Shown piece by piece: positions 8,765 through 18,076 of a stretch of 19,370 bases of DNA. Under the pieces are notes generated by a model that was not told the DNA's origin, searched no databases, and worked only from the letters and a program-made list of their open reading frames with translations. Source of the DNA: DASPKW01 sp038244055 (lineage in GTDB: Bacteria; Planctomycetota; Phycisphaerae; Tepidisphaerales; Tepidisphaeraceae); contig JBBRTW010000086.1 in NCBI GenBank assembly GCA_038244055.1, positions 1 through 19,370 of the forward strand, in the 5' to 3' direction. A program made the position numbers and the translations under genes. Each line of letters starts with the position of its first letter. The first letter of the stretch is position 1.

Positions 8765-9160
8765 CTAAGCCGCGCGCGGCCGGACCACGGCGCTGCCGCG
8801 GGCCATTATCTCGCGCTCGACTTTCCCCAGATGGGTCAGGACCGCGGCGGTGATGTCGCTCCCCCCTGCCCGATTTTCACGGATGCAGGCCAGTGTCCGC
8901 GACGGCCCGTTTGGAATCGCCCACCATCCCAGCAGGGCGCTGGCCAGAGTCCGCCAGAACCCGCGCGAGGGCGCGGGCTGGTCGGCCCTGACGAAATAGA
9001 TGGGTGAATGCAGCACTTTCACCTTCAGGCCCAGGCCGAGGCACAGGTTGAAGACGACGAACCGGCCGCCGAGTTTTACTTCGTCGATCAGCTCCCCCAG
9101 CGTCAAGCCTTCAATACCGCGCACGTCCATATGGAACTCCACATGGATATACGAAGGCAT
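8765..9160 (-). CDS. Conserved-looking small protein of unknown function
   Basis: 131 residues, not recognised with certainty. The N-terminal half (GLTLGELIDEVKLGGRFVVF) looks like a folded domain with an amphipathic helix. The middle has a hydrophobic stretch ending in ALLGWWAIPNGPS, and the C-terminal part (GGSDITAAVLTHL) is helical. One membrane-associated segment is possible; there is no signal peptide. The frame starts at an ATG with no Shine-Dalgarno site; an in-frame stop 27 nt upstream limits longer versions. It lies 51 nt after the DUF1080 gene on the same strand, so it is probably the last gene of the transport operon, facing the inverted-repeat element. The sequence reads like a real protein, but no function can be given. 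Confidence 0.6.
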   Translation of the reverse strand: MPSYIHVEFHMDVRGIEGLTLGELIDEVKLGGRFVVFNLCLGLGLKVKVLHSPIYFVRADQPAPSRGFWRTLASALLGWWAIPNGPSRTLACIRENRAGGSDITAAVLTHLGKVEREIMARGSAVVRPRAA

Positions 9161-9211
9161 CAGCGCCGATGTTGAACTCGTCCGCTAATGGCACCCCCGC
9201 CATGCGTAATG

Positions 9212-9973
9212 TCACAGCTCCTTGATATACACATTCTTGAATTGGAGCAGGGCCGGCGGGCTGGTCCATTTGCCGGTTTTGTCCTTGGAACCATGGTGCT
9301 GCAGTCCGACCGCGCCCCTGGGGGCGACGCCGGGGAGTTGCAGATTTTCGATCACGCTCACGCCATTGAGGACGACGGCGACGCGGTCGCCTTTGATGGT
9401 GATCTCGAAGCGATTCCACTCGCCGACGGGCTTGTCGGCCTGATGTTTTGGAGTGGCGGCGGCCTTGACCTCGGGGGGCATTTTCGGATCCATGCGATAG
9501 CCGTAAAACTCGCCCGAGCCGATGGGCCAGCACCAGATATTGGCCTGGTTTTTCACGTTGCCGCGCACCATGACGCCCGAATCCGAATCGGGCATCGACA
9601 TTTTGATGGGCTTGCCGGTGATGTCTTTGGCATGGGTGCCATCGGGGAGGATGTAGGGGACGTTGGGGTTGATGAACTGCGTCTCCTTGATGCGCCAGTC
9701 GACGATGAGCACGCAGTCGGTGAATTCTTTTTCGGTCCAGAGCGATTTGTCGCCCTTGGCTTCGGAGGAGGCATCGTAATCGATGACGCCATCGACGATT
9801 TTCCAGTGGCCGTTGTCGCCCTCGGGGATTTTCCAGCCGGCGAGGTCTTTGCCGTTGAAGAGGGAAACGAAGCCGGCGGGGGCGGTGTTGTCGGCTTCCG
9901 GCTTTTTGTCTTCCGCCAGGGCGGGGGTTGCGATCCACATTACGAGGGACAATAGCGCGATTGATCGGGTCAT
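9212..9973 (-). CDS. Secreted DUF1080 (3-keto-disaccharide hydrolase-like) protein
   Basis: 253 residues: a signal peptide (cleavage likely after TPALA near residue 20), then a single DUF1080 concanavalin-like jelly-roll domain. The typical opening FVSLFNGKDLAGWK is present, with SGVMVRG in the middle and the usual end LQFKNVYIKEL. Members are abundant in planctomycetes and Verrucomicrobia and some are 3-keto-glycoside hydrolases, acting outside the cytoplasm on oxidised sugars. AAGGAG about 9 nt upstream supports the ATG. It follows the OppF stop by only 17 nt, so it is probably read from the transport operon, an unusual partner for peptide uptake. Domain assignment is firm; the exact reaction is not. 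Confidence 0.88.
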   Translation of the reverse strand: MTRSIALLSLVMWIATPALAEDKKPEADNTAPAGFVSLFNGKDLAGWKIPEGDNGHWKIVDGVIDYDASSEAKGDKSLWTEKEFTDCVLIVDWRIKETQFINPNVPYILPDGTHAKDITGKPIKMSMPDSDSGVMVRGNVKNQANIWCWPIGSGEFYGYRMDPKMPPEVKAAATPKHQADKPVGEWNRFEITIKGDRVAVVLNGVSVIENLQLPGVAPRGAVGLQHHGSKDKTGKWTSPPALLQFKNVYIKEL

Positions 9974-9990
9974 GATTCGAGCTCCTTAAT

Positions 9991-11115
<1,125 letters not shown>

Positions 11116-11183
11116 GTCGTTGTCCTTCAAGTTTCGATTCCACTCCGGGGTGGCACGGGTGTCGGGACCCTGAAGTAGCGCCA

Positions 11184-11289
11184 TCATGCCGAGCGTAGCG
11201 AAGCATCTTGCCGGCGGGCTTCGGGGAATTCGACAATGCGAAATGGCCTCGACGTTCGACGCAAGATTCTTCGCAAGCTCAGAATGACA
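11184..11289. repeat. Imperfect inverted repeat, TCATTCTGAGC type
   Basis: The left arm (11184-11212, GAGCGTAGCGAAGCATCTTGC) and the reverse complement of the right arm (11261-11287, ending GAGCTTGCGAAGAATCTTGC) are closely similar. About 50 bp of unrelated sequence lies between them. It sits between oppD and oppF, and its left end overlaps the spurious upstream extension of OppF. The outer word TCATTCTGAGC resembles a repeat I recall from many environmental bacteria; this needs a search. Confidence 0.55.
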
Positions 11290-11307
11290 GAATAGGCCAT
11301 GTCTTTC

Positions 11308-11341
11308 AATTCTCCGCGTTCTCCGCGCCTCTGCGGTGAGC
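11308..11341. repeat. Short CTCCGCG tandem repeat
   Basis: TTCTCCGCG occurs twice in tandem, followed by CCTCTGCGGTGAG. This is a compact direct repeat just downstream of the oppD stop, adjoining the inverted repeat. It resembles a dispersed intergenic word (CCGCAGAGGCGCGGAG on the other strand) but copies elsewhere cannot be checked. Confidence 0.5.
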
Positions 11342-11352
11342 CATTTTTCGAT

Positions 11353-12522
11353 TCAACTCACCGCCACGGTCCCGAGTGTCTGCGGCACGACTTCGCGGCG
11401 ATGGTTCAGGGTGGGCTTGGTGATCGGGGCTTTCTCGAATTCGGGGATCAGGTGGCAGGAGGCCCAGTGATCCTTCTCGACTTCGCGCAGGACCGGCTCC
11501 TGGGCGGCGCACTGGCGGAGGACGTGGAAGCGCTCTTCCAGCGTGATGACTTCCACGACATCGGCCGGGTTGGCGGTGGCGGCGGCGGCCTGGCGCGTCT
11601 TAGGGCAGCGGGGGTGGAACTTGCAGCCGGTGGGGAACCGGGCGGGGTTGGGGACGGTTCCCGGGATGGAAGTCAGGCGCTGGGCGTGCGCGCCGAGCTT
11701 GGGCACGGAGCGCAGCAGCCCTTCGGTATAGGGATGCAGGGGCTTGTCGAAGATCGTCTCCACCTTCGCATATTCCACCACCCGGCTGGCATACATCACG
11801 GCCACAACATCGGCGTTTTCCGCGACCACGCCCAGGTCGTGGGTGATGAGCAGGATGGCCATCTTCTCCTTCTCCTGAAGGCGGCGGAGGAGTTCGAGAA
11901 TCTGCGCCTGGATCGTCACATCCAGGGCGGTGGTCGGCTCATCGGCGATCAGGAGCTTGGGTTTGCAGGAGAGGGCCATGGCGATCATGATCCGCTGCCG
12001 CATGCCGCCGGACATCTGATGCGGGTACTCGTGAAGACGCCGGCCGGGATCGGCGATACCGACATCCTTCATCGCCTGCTCGGCGATTTCATAGGCCTGG
12101 CGCGAGTTGACTTTCTGATGGAGCATGACCGCCTCGGCGATCTGATCGCCGATGGTGTAGACCGGATTGAGGGAAGTCATCGGCTCCTGGAAAATCATCG
12201 CGATATCCCGGCCGCGAACCGAGCGCATTTCTTTTTCGGAGAGCTGGAGCAGATCGCGGCCTTCGAAGATCACCTCGCCGCCGAGCACCTTGCCGGGGGG
12301 CGAGGGGATGAGGCGGAGGATGGAGAGAGCGGTGACGGATTTCCCGCAGCCCGATTCGCCGACGACGGCGAGGGTCTGGCCGGGGAAGATGGAGTAGGAG
12401 ACGTCGCGGACTGGGCGGATCTCGCCGCGCGAGGTTTCAAAACCGATGTTCAGCCCACGCAGCTCCAACAGCGGAGCGGATTGCGACGGCGAAACGCTTT
12501 CATGGGTCAGGGCACGGTCCAT
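11353..12522 (-). CDS. oppD: Oligopeptide/dipeptide ABC transporter ATPase, OppD-like
   Basis: A 389-residue cytoplasmic ATPase. Walker A GESGCGKS near 53, signature MSGGMRQR near 168, Walker B LLIADEP near 190, switch His in LITHDLG, and the Opp/Dpp C-terminal domain with CKFHPRCP are all intact. The MSGGMRQR form and GYxPHxM-like block (HEYPHQMSGG) mark OppD/DppD. The start is the ATG 5 nt after the stop of the upstream permease; a longer open frame to 12690 is read out of the permease gene and was rejected. A C-terminal tail of about 30 residues after the cysteine domain has no recognisable motif. Tightly coupled to the second permease pair. Confidence 0.92.
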   Translation of the reverse strand: MDRALTHESVSPSQSAPLLELRGLNIGFETSRGEIRPVRDVSYSIFPGQTLAVVGESGCGKSVTALSILRLIPSPPGKVLGGEVIFEGRDLLQLSEKEMRSVRGRDIAMIFQEPMTSLNPVYTIGDQIAEAVMLHQKVNSRQAYEIAEQAMKDVGIADPGRRLHEYPHQMSGGMRQRIMIAMALSCKPKLLIADEPTTALDVTIQAQILELLRRLQEKEKMAILLITHDLGVVAENADVVAVMYASRVVEYAKVETIFDKPLHPYTEGLLRSVPKLGAHAQRLTSIPGTVPNPARFPTGCKFHPRCPKTRQAAAATANPADVVEVITLEERFHVLRQCAAQEPVLREVEKDHWASCHLIPEFEKAPITKPTLNHRREVVPQTLGTVAVS

Positions 12523-12527
12523 GGACT

Positions 12528-13958
12528 TCACTCTCGCTTGAGCAGCTTGGGATCCAGCGCGTCGCGGATCGACTCGCCGACAATGTTGTACGCGAACACC
12601 GTAAAAAAGATCAGCATCCCTGGAAACGTGGCGATCCACCAGTTGAAGCCCGCCCCTCCGCTCCGCGCCTGGTCCAGCATCGCCCCCCAACTCGGCTCAT
12701 CCACCAATCCAAGGCCGAGGAAACTCAGCGTCGACTCCAGCAGAATCGCCGATGCCACGCCAAAGCTGGCGCTGACCAGCACCGGCGTGATTCCATTGGG
12801 CAGCATGTGCTTGAACAGGATCGACCGCAGCGGCAGGCCCGAAGCGATGGCCGCCTGCACGAAATCCTGGTTCCGAAGCTTCAGGAATTCCGCGCGCACG
12901 AACCGCGCATCTCCGGTCCATCGCAGCAGGCCGATGATCGCCATCATGATGTAAAGATTCCGCCCGTAGGCCGCCGTCACCGCGATCAGCAGCACCAGCG
13001 TCGGCACCGCTTCGAGGATTTCGATCAGGCGCATCCCGATCAGGTCCACCATGCCCGCGAAATACCCCATCAGCCCGCCGATCAACACGCCGATCAAAAC
13101 CGCCAGCCCGGTGGCGATGAAGCCGATGGCCAGCGCGATCCGGCAGCCATGGATCATCCGGCTGAGCAAATCCGCGCCGTAGGAATCCGTGCCGGCCCAG
13201 TTGGCCGCCGACGGCGGGGTCAGGCGCGTATCGGGCCGGTCGCGCAACCGGTCCGTCGGGCTGAAGGGCACAACCGTCCGCAAAATAATCTGGGCTTTCC
13301 CCTCGGCCTGGATCACCCGATAGCGTTCGTAAACCACATTCTCCGGCGGCCTCACTGGAAATATCATCAGGAGGATCAGCAAGGGCGCGAGACAGGAGCC
13401 CGCAATCAGCGTGGCCTTCAATGGAAGCCACAGCAGCGGCGCAATCACGGTATAGGCTGCAACAGAAAACCAGGCCAGAATAGTGATCGTAAATACGAAC
13501 TTCGCATGGGACCAGCGATAAACGAAACCGGCCCAAATCCCGTTTCCGCGCCCTGCGACTTCCAGATCATCGGTGATTCCCGCTCCTCCTGCGAAGAGGA
13601 GCGTGGCGGTGGCGACCCATAGCAGTAGCACAAGCCCCGTACCCAGCGAAAGCCTGCGAAGAATCAGCAGCGCCGCCGCCGTAAGAAACGCCGCCGGAAG
13701 CACGATATCCGCCGATGTAAGATGGGCGAGCAGCGGGGCGGACCACTTGCCGTCCACCTTTAGAAGGAAAGGATGGCTGTTGGCGACAAATGGGGCGAAG
13801 CATGCGAAGAACATCAGCAGTCCCACCCACGCCACGCCAAACTGCGTCCGCCTGTTGTCGAGCGTGTCGTGGATCACCTGCTGCAGATAGGCGCGCCGTC
13901 CCGGCGCGGCCAATGAGCCGCCCGGCGCGCTCGCGATGGTCGGCGCGGACTCACTCAT
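12528..13958 (-). CDS. OppC-type permease with enlarged N-terminal membrane region
   Basis: 476 residues against about 300 for the family. The C-terminal half (from about 265) is a normal binding-protein-dependent permease domain with coupling loop AAIASGLPLRSILFKHMLPN and end DALDPKLLK. The N-terminal half contains a first membrane segment near 38-60, as in OppC, but then about 140 residues with roughly four more hydrophobic segments (near 75-103, 104-124, 150-202) before the periplasmic-looking stretch at about 205-262. Overlaps the upstream permease stop by 8 nt and is followed 5 nt later by oppD, so translation is coupled on both sides. Likely pairs with the 355-residue OppB-type protein. 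Role of the added segments unknown. Confidence 0.88.
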   Translation of the reverse strand: MSESAPTIASAPGGSLAAPGRRAYLQQVIHDTLDNRRTQFGVAWVGLLMFFACFAPFVANSHPFLLKVDGKWSAPLLAHLTSADIVLPAAFLTAAALLILRRLSLGTGLVLLLWVATATLLFAGGAGITDDLEVAGRGNGIWAGFVYRWSHAKFVFTITILAWFSVAAYTVIAPLLWLPLKATLIAGSCLAPLLILLMIFPVRPPENVVYERYRVIQAEGKAQIILRTVVPFSPTDRLRDRPDTRLTPPSAANWAGTDSYGADLLSRMIHGCRIALAIGFIATGLAVLIGVLIGGLMGYFAGMVDLIGMRLIEILEAVPTLVLLIAVTAAYGRNLYIMMAIIGLLRWTGDARFVRAEFLKLRNQDFVQAAIASGLPLRSILFKHMLPNGITPVLVSASFGVASAILLESTLSFLGLGLVDEPSWGAMLDQARSGGAGFNWWIATFPGMLIFFTVFAYNIVGESIRDALDPKLLKRE

Positions 13959-15018
13959 AGCTCACCCTCGGGTCGGCAATGACATAGGCGAAATCGGCCA
14001 GCAAATATCCCACCAGTTGCAGCAGCAGCGTGATCGTGGAGACCGACAGAAACAGCTCGTAGTCATTGGCGAGCATCGAATCGACCAGCATTCGGCCGGT
14101 CCCCGGTATCGAAAACACTTTCTCGACCACCACCGATCCAGTGATCAGCGCCGGCAGCAGCGAAGCGAACACCGTGATCAGCGGCAACAGGCTGTTCCGA
14201 AACGCGTGGCGATATAGCACGACCCGCTCCGGCAGCCCTTTCGCCCGCGCCGTCCGGACAAAATCGGATTCCAACGTATCCAGAAGCGCCGCCCGCGTCA
14301 GCTTGGAGAGATAGGCGAAGTTCCCATAGGTCAGGCACAAGACCGGCAGAATCAAATGCCAACCCATGTCCAGGAGCCATCCCACATGCCCTCCCCGCGG
14401 GAAAAAGCTCCACTCCGCGGCCGCCGGCTCGTGCAGCTCCGCCGTTGGAAACCAGGGAAAGTAGTGGTTATTGGCGAAGAAACCGATCAGCATGACGCTG
14501 ACCCAGATGACCGGCATCGACCACATTGCCAGCAGTCCCGTGCCCGTCCCGATATCCTGGATGCGGCCGCGATGCTTGGCCGTCCAGATTCCCGTCATCA
14601 CCGCGATCATGTAAGAAAGCGGGATCGCCAGCGACTGCAAGAGCAGCGTCACCGGCAGCGCTTCCATGATGATCGGCCCCACCGGACGACTCTGCTTGAA
14701 GCTGTTGCCCAGATCGGGCGTCTTAAATCCCACCGCCCAGGAGGACGGAAACCCGACCCCCGGGTCCTTGACCCCGAGGGGCGAGATCGCATTCAACCAC
14801 TTGAAATAGCGCACGATCGGCGGCTTCTTCAACCCGTAGCGCTTCTCCAGGTATGCTTCGCGTGCTGCCCGCTCGCCGGCCTGCGCATTGCCCTCGCGCG
14901 AAAGCAGCACGCTGGTGATGTTGACCGGCGACAGCTCCATCACGAAGAAGATCAGCGCCGTCGCGCCGATCAGCGTCGGAAAGAGCAGCAGGATTCGTCG
15001 GATCAGATAACTCAGCAT
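13951..15018 (-). CDS. OppB/DppB-type permease of the second module
   Basis: A 355-residue inner-membrane permease. It begins with the family opening YLIRRILLLFPTL, has an enlarged first periplasmic loop (about residues 32-105) and a coupling loop DFVRTARAKGLPERVVLYRHAFRN, and ends with FSIPGTGRMLVDSM, the usual position of the last helices. It is about 50 residues longer than classic OppB; the extra length is in the first loop and in an insert near 185-215. The start ATG lies 55 nt after the stop of the binding-protein gene. It overlaps the next permease by 8 nt and should form a heterodimer with it. Confidence 0.9.
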   Translation of the reverse strand: MLSYLIRRILLLFPTLIGATALIFFVMELSPVNITSVLLSREGNAQAGERAAREAYLEKRYGLKKPPIVRYFKWLNAISPLGVKDPGVGFPSSWAVGFKTPDLGNSFKQSRPVGPIIMEALPVTLLLQSLAIPLSYMIAVMTGIWTAKHRGRIQDIGTGTGLLAMWSMPVIWVSVMLIGFFANNHYFPWFPTAELHEPAAAEWSFFPRGGHVGWLLDMGWHLILPVLCLTYGNFAYLSKLTRAALLDTLESDFVRTARAKGLPERVVLYRHAFRNSLLPLITVFASLLPALITGSVVVEKVFSIPGTGRMLVDSMLANDYELFLSVSTITLLLQLVGYLLADFAYVIADPRVSYE

Positions 15019-15073
15019 GGGGATCGCGCGGGCATGACCTGGGAATCTCTATCGCTTGGACCGGGCGCAGCCC

Positions 15074-17032
15074 TCAACGCGTGTACCGCTGCGACGACTT
15101 GGGCACGAACCAGGGGCTCGGGTTCGGATTCAGCCGGATGTAATTCAGGCCCAGCTTGGTCCGCTCCACGTTCTTGATCCGCCCGTTGAGAAACACCAGC
15201 GACGGCCGGTTGAAGAGAAACGTGTAGGGCTGGTCATCGTGCAGCACGCGGTGAATCTCGTGCCACATCTCCGCGCGTTTGGCGTCATCGACGGTCCGAC
15301 GGGCGATGTCGATCAGCTCATCGAGCCTGGGATTGATGTAGTGCGTCCGGTTGTCGCCCTCGCCGGCGATTTGCGACGAGTGGAAAATCTGGTAGGGGTC
15401 GGATTCAACCGTCCCGCCCCATCCAAGCGAGCAGGCATCGAACTGGCTCTTCTTCAGCCGATCGATCAGCACCGGCCAGTCCAGCGGATCGGGCTCCATC
15501 GTCACGCCAGCCTTGGCAAAACTGTCCTTCAGGAAAAAGACGACGCGCTGATAGGTGGCGCTTCCGCTGGGATAACTGAGCTTGAATCGGAAGGGCTTGC
15601 CATCGGGCCCTTCGATCACGCCATGCCCGCCTTTGTCCGAATATCCGGCCTGCACCAGCAGCGCCTTGGCCCTGGCCTCATCGAACGGCCAAGGCTTGAT
15701 CGCCGGATCGGTCTGAGGGCTGGCCGGATCGAATGGCCCCGTAGCCACCGTCGCGTAGCCCAGAAAAACTTCTTTGGCGATTCGCTCGCGATCAATCAGG
15801 AGCGTCATCGCCTGCCGCACGCGCTTGTCGGCGAACGGCGTCTTGATTTCCTTCTCATCTTCCTTGCGCTGCTGATTCCAACCGATATAGGTGTATCCGT
15901 TGAGCGGCGAAGGATATTTCATGTGCTGGCTGATCTTCACGATCCGATCGTCCTTGAGCATCTTCTCGTACTGCTCGGGCTGGCAGCCGAAGATATCGAG
16001 TTCGCCGTTTCCAAACGTCACCATCTCGGCCGATTCATCCTCGATTTCGCGCCAGATCAATCGGTCGAACGTCGGCCGCATTCCCCAGTAGCGTTCGTTC
16101 CTCACCAGTTCCACGCCCTTGCCCGGACTCCAGTTCACTGGATCGGCCAGACGGTACGGCCCGGTTCCGATGAGCAGGCCCACCTTGTCGTTGAACTCCT
16201 GCGGCTTGTATTGGGAATAAAACTTCTTGGAAAGCATCGTCTGCGAGGAAATTGTCTCCATCGTCAGGAAGAACGGCTCGGAGAACTTAAAGCTCACCTC
16301 ATGCGTGCCCGTAGCTTTGACCTCTTTCAAGTTAGTCAGATATGCCCGCGTCCGCGGCGCGTTTACCTCTTCGTTCATGATCCATAGGAACGTGAACACC
16401 ACATCGTCCGCCGTGAACGGCGAACCATCGGAAAAGGACACGCCGCGCCTCAGCTTGAAGGTGATTTCCATCGCCAGCGGCGCCTTGGGGTCCTTCTTCA
16501 CCGTCTCCGTGAATTTTTCCGGCGATAGCCCCGATTCGCGGATCGGCCTGGCGTAGGCTTCCCACGCCACGGTGTTGTCCTTGATCTCCCAGCTCTCGGC
16601 CAACAACGGCACGAACTGCAGCGTGTTGGGATCGCGCGTCGCCAGACTCTCGGCCACCCGCGCCTCCACCCATTGCTGATACAGATCGGTCGAAACCAGC
16701 GGTGTCAACCGCCCCAGCTTCGTTCCGAAGTTATCCACCAGCCAATCCCCGCGCGAGAATTCCGGCAACTTCTCGGCCGCTGCCAGGGGCCCAAACACGG
16801 CCAGTTTTTCCGGCGGTTGCGCCCGGCCTTCGCCGCCCACCGCCACCGCGCCACTCTCCAGCGCGCTCTTGACCCGGGCAATGTCGGTTGTCAGCTCGCT
16901 GTTCTGTTTCTTAATGGCCTGGATATCCGACCATTGCCGGTCGAACTGCACCATGGACAGGATGACCAGTCCAAGCAGCACCGCCACCAGCGCGAACAGG
17001 ATGAAATCTTTAACACCAAACCTGTTTTCCAT
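15074..17032 (-). CDS. Membrane-anchored solute-binding protein, family 5, with coiled-coil stalk
   Basis: A 652-residue extracytoplasmic substrate-binding protein of the SBP_bac_5 (OppA/DppA/NikA) family. Signature FSDGSPFTADDVVFTF lies near residue 198; TGPYRL and the C-terminal lobe, ending SPWFVP, follow. The N-terminus is odd: residues 10-28 are a membrane segment (FILFALVAVLLGLVILSMV) with no lipobox cysteine or obvious cleavage site, followed at about 32-60 by a charged, coiled-coil-like stretch (QWSDIQAIKKQNSELTTDI). This implies a signal-anchored protein on a stalk, rather than a lipoprotein or free periplasmic protein. GGAAGG a few nt upstream supports the ATG. First gene of the second transport module, 66 nt after the OppC-like gene. 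Confidence 0.9.
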   Translation of the reverse strand: MENRFGVKDFILFALVAVLLGLVILSMVQFDRQWSDIQAIKKQNSELTTDIARVKSALESGAVAVGGEGRAQPPEKLAVFGPLAAAEKLPEFSRGDWLVDNFGTKLGRLTPLVSTDLYQQWVEARVAESLATRDPNTLQFVPLLAESWEIKDNTVAWEAYARPIRESGLSPEKFTETVKKDPKAPLAMEITFKLRRGVSFSDGSPFTADDVVFTFLWIMNEEVNAPRTRAYLTNLKEVKATGTHEVSFKFSEPFFLTMETISSQTMLSKKFYSQYKPQEFNDKVGLLIGTGPYRLADPVNWSPGKGVELVRNERYWGMRPTFDRLIWREIEDESAEMVTFGNGELDIFGCQPEQYEKMLKDDRIVKISQHMKYPSPLNGYTYIGWNQQRKEDEKEIKTPFADKRVRQAMTLLIDRERIAKEVFLGYATVATGPFDPASPQTDPAIKPWPFDEARAKALLVQAGYSDKGGHGVIEGPDGKPFRFKLSYPSGSATYQRVVFFLKDSFAKAGVTMEPDPLDWPVLIDRLKKSQFDACSLGWGGTVESDPYQIFHSSQIAGEGDNRTHYINPRLDELIDIARRTVDDAKRAEMWHEIHRVLHDDQPYTFLFNRPSLVFLNGRIKNVERTKLGLNYIRLNPNPSPWFVPKSSQRYTR

Positions 17033-17098
17033 TGCTACCTTCCGATGATTCGAGCAACCGCATCGCGATGTGAACTAATCTCTTCAAACCCAACCGCC

Positions 17099-18076
17099 TC
17101 AAATCTTAGCCGCCTCTTTCTTCGGATCGAACACATCGCGCAGGCCATCTCCTAAAAAGTTCAGGCTGAGTAATGTGACTGCCAGGAGGGTACATGGAAA
17201 GACGAGCAGCCACCAGTGCATTTTGACGGGGCTGAGTTGCTGGACGGCGTCGCTGGCGAGACTGCCCCAGGTGGGGAGCGGGGCATTGATTCCGACGCCG
17301 AGGAAACTCAGGAACGATTCCTGCAAAATGGCGGATGGAACCGTGAGTGTCGCGTACACGGTGATGGGGCCGATCAGGTTGGGCAGAATGTGCTTGATGA
17401 AGATTCTGCTTTCCTTAAGACCCATGGCGCGGCAGGCTTCGATAAAGGGCTGGCCGCGCAATGAAAGCACCTGCCCGCGCACGACTCGCGCCATGGTCAG
17501 CCAGCTCACCAGGCCGATGGCGCCAAACAGGACGATGATGTTGGCCCACATCGGCGAGATCAGCTTGGACAATTGGTCTTCAAACGCGATTTTGAACAGG
17601 ATCACAAGCAGTATGTAAGGCAGGCCATACAAAATATCCACCATGCGCATCAGCGCGGAGTCGACCCATCCTCCCCGATAGCCCGCAAAAAGCCCCACGG
17701 TCACCCCGAGGAGGACGGAAATCGTCGCCGCGGCCGCCCCGACCGCCAGCGAAATCGTTCCGCCGAGCAGGCATCTGGCCAGCAGCGATCGACCGAGTTG
17801 ATCGTGCCCGAACCAGGAGACAAACTGCCATGTGGGCGGTTGATAAAGGCTTTCGCGATTCTGTAAGTCGTAATAGAGCGGCGACTGCTCGGGCAGCGTG
17901 AAAAACATCGTCAGAATGCAAAGCAGGAGGATCGCCAGCAGAATCCCCCCGCCGATCAGCACGCGCGGACTGCGCAGAGCGACCCACCACATGTTTTGCG
18001 AGGGCTCGGCGGCGATGCGGCCGATCGCCCCCTGGTCGACCTTCAGCGTTTCCAAAGTGCCGGGAAGCAGCGTCAT
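17099..18076 (-). CDS. oppC: OppC-like permease of the first module
   Basis: A 325-residue inner-membrane permease of standard OppC size. The first membrane segment is near 40-60, the coupling loop EACRAMGLKESRIFIKHILPN near 215-235, and the end LGDGLRDVFDPKK is typical. The ATG at 18076 shares the ATGA overlap with the stop of the OppB gene; a longer frame to 18115 is read within that gene and was rejected. It should pair with the OppB protein and use the OppD/OppF ATPases further down the operon. Confidence 0.92.
   Translation of the reverse strand: MTLLPGTLETLKVDQGAIGRIAAEPSQNMWWVALRSPRVLIGGGILLAILLLCILTMFFTLPEQSPLYYDLQNRESLYQPPTWQFVSWFGHDQLGRSLLARCLLGGTISLAVGAAAATISVLLGVTVGLFAGYRGGWVDSALMRMVDILYGLPYILLVILFKIAFEDQLSKLISPMWANIIVLFGAIGLVSWLTMARVVRGQVLSLRGQPFIEACRAMGLKESRIFIKHILPNLIGPITVYATLTVPSAILQESFLSFLGVGINAPLPTWGSLASDAVQQLSPVKMHWWLLVFPCTLLAVTLLSLNFLGDGLRDVFDPKKEAAKI

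Noticed and set aside
8608..8853. Small plus-strand gene starting MNHEKHEGHEEG
   Set aside because: The peptide is read from the 9-bp sub-repeats of the inverted-repeat element and runs into the antisense of the small unknown gene.
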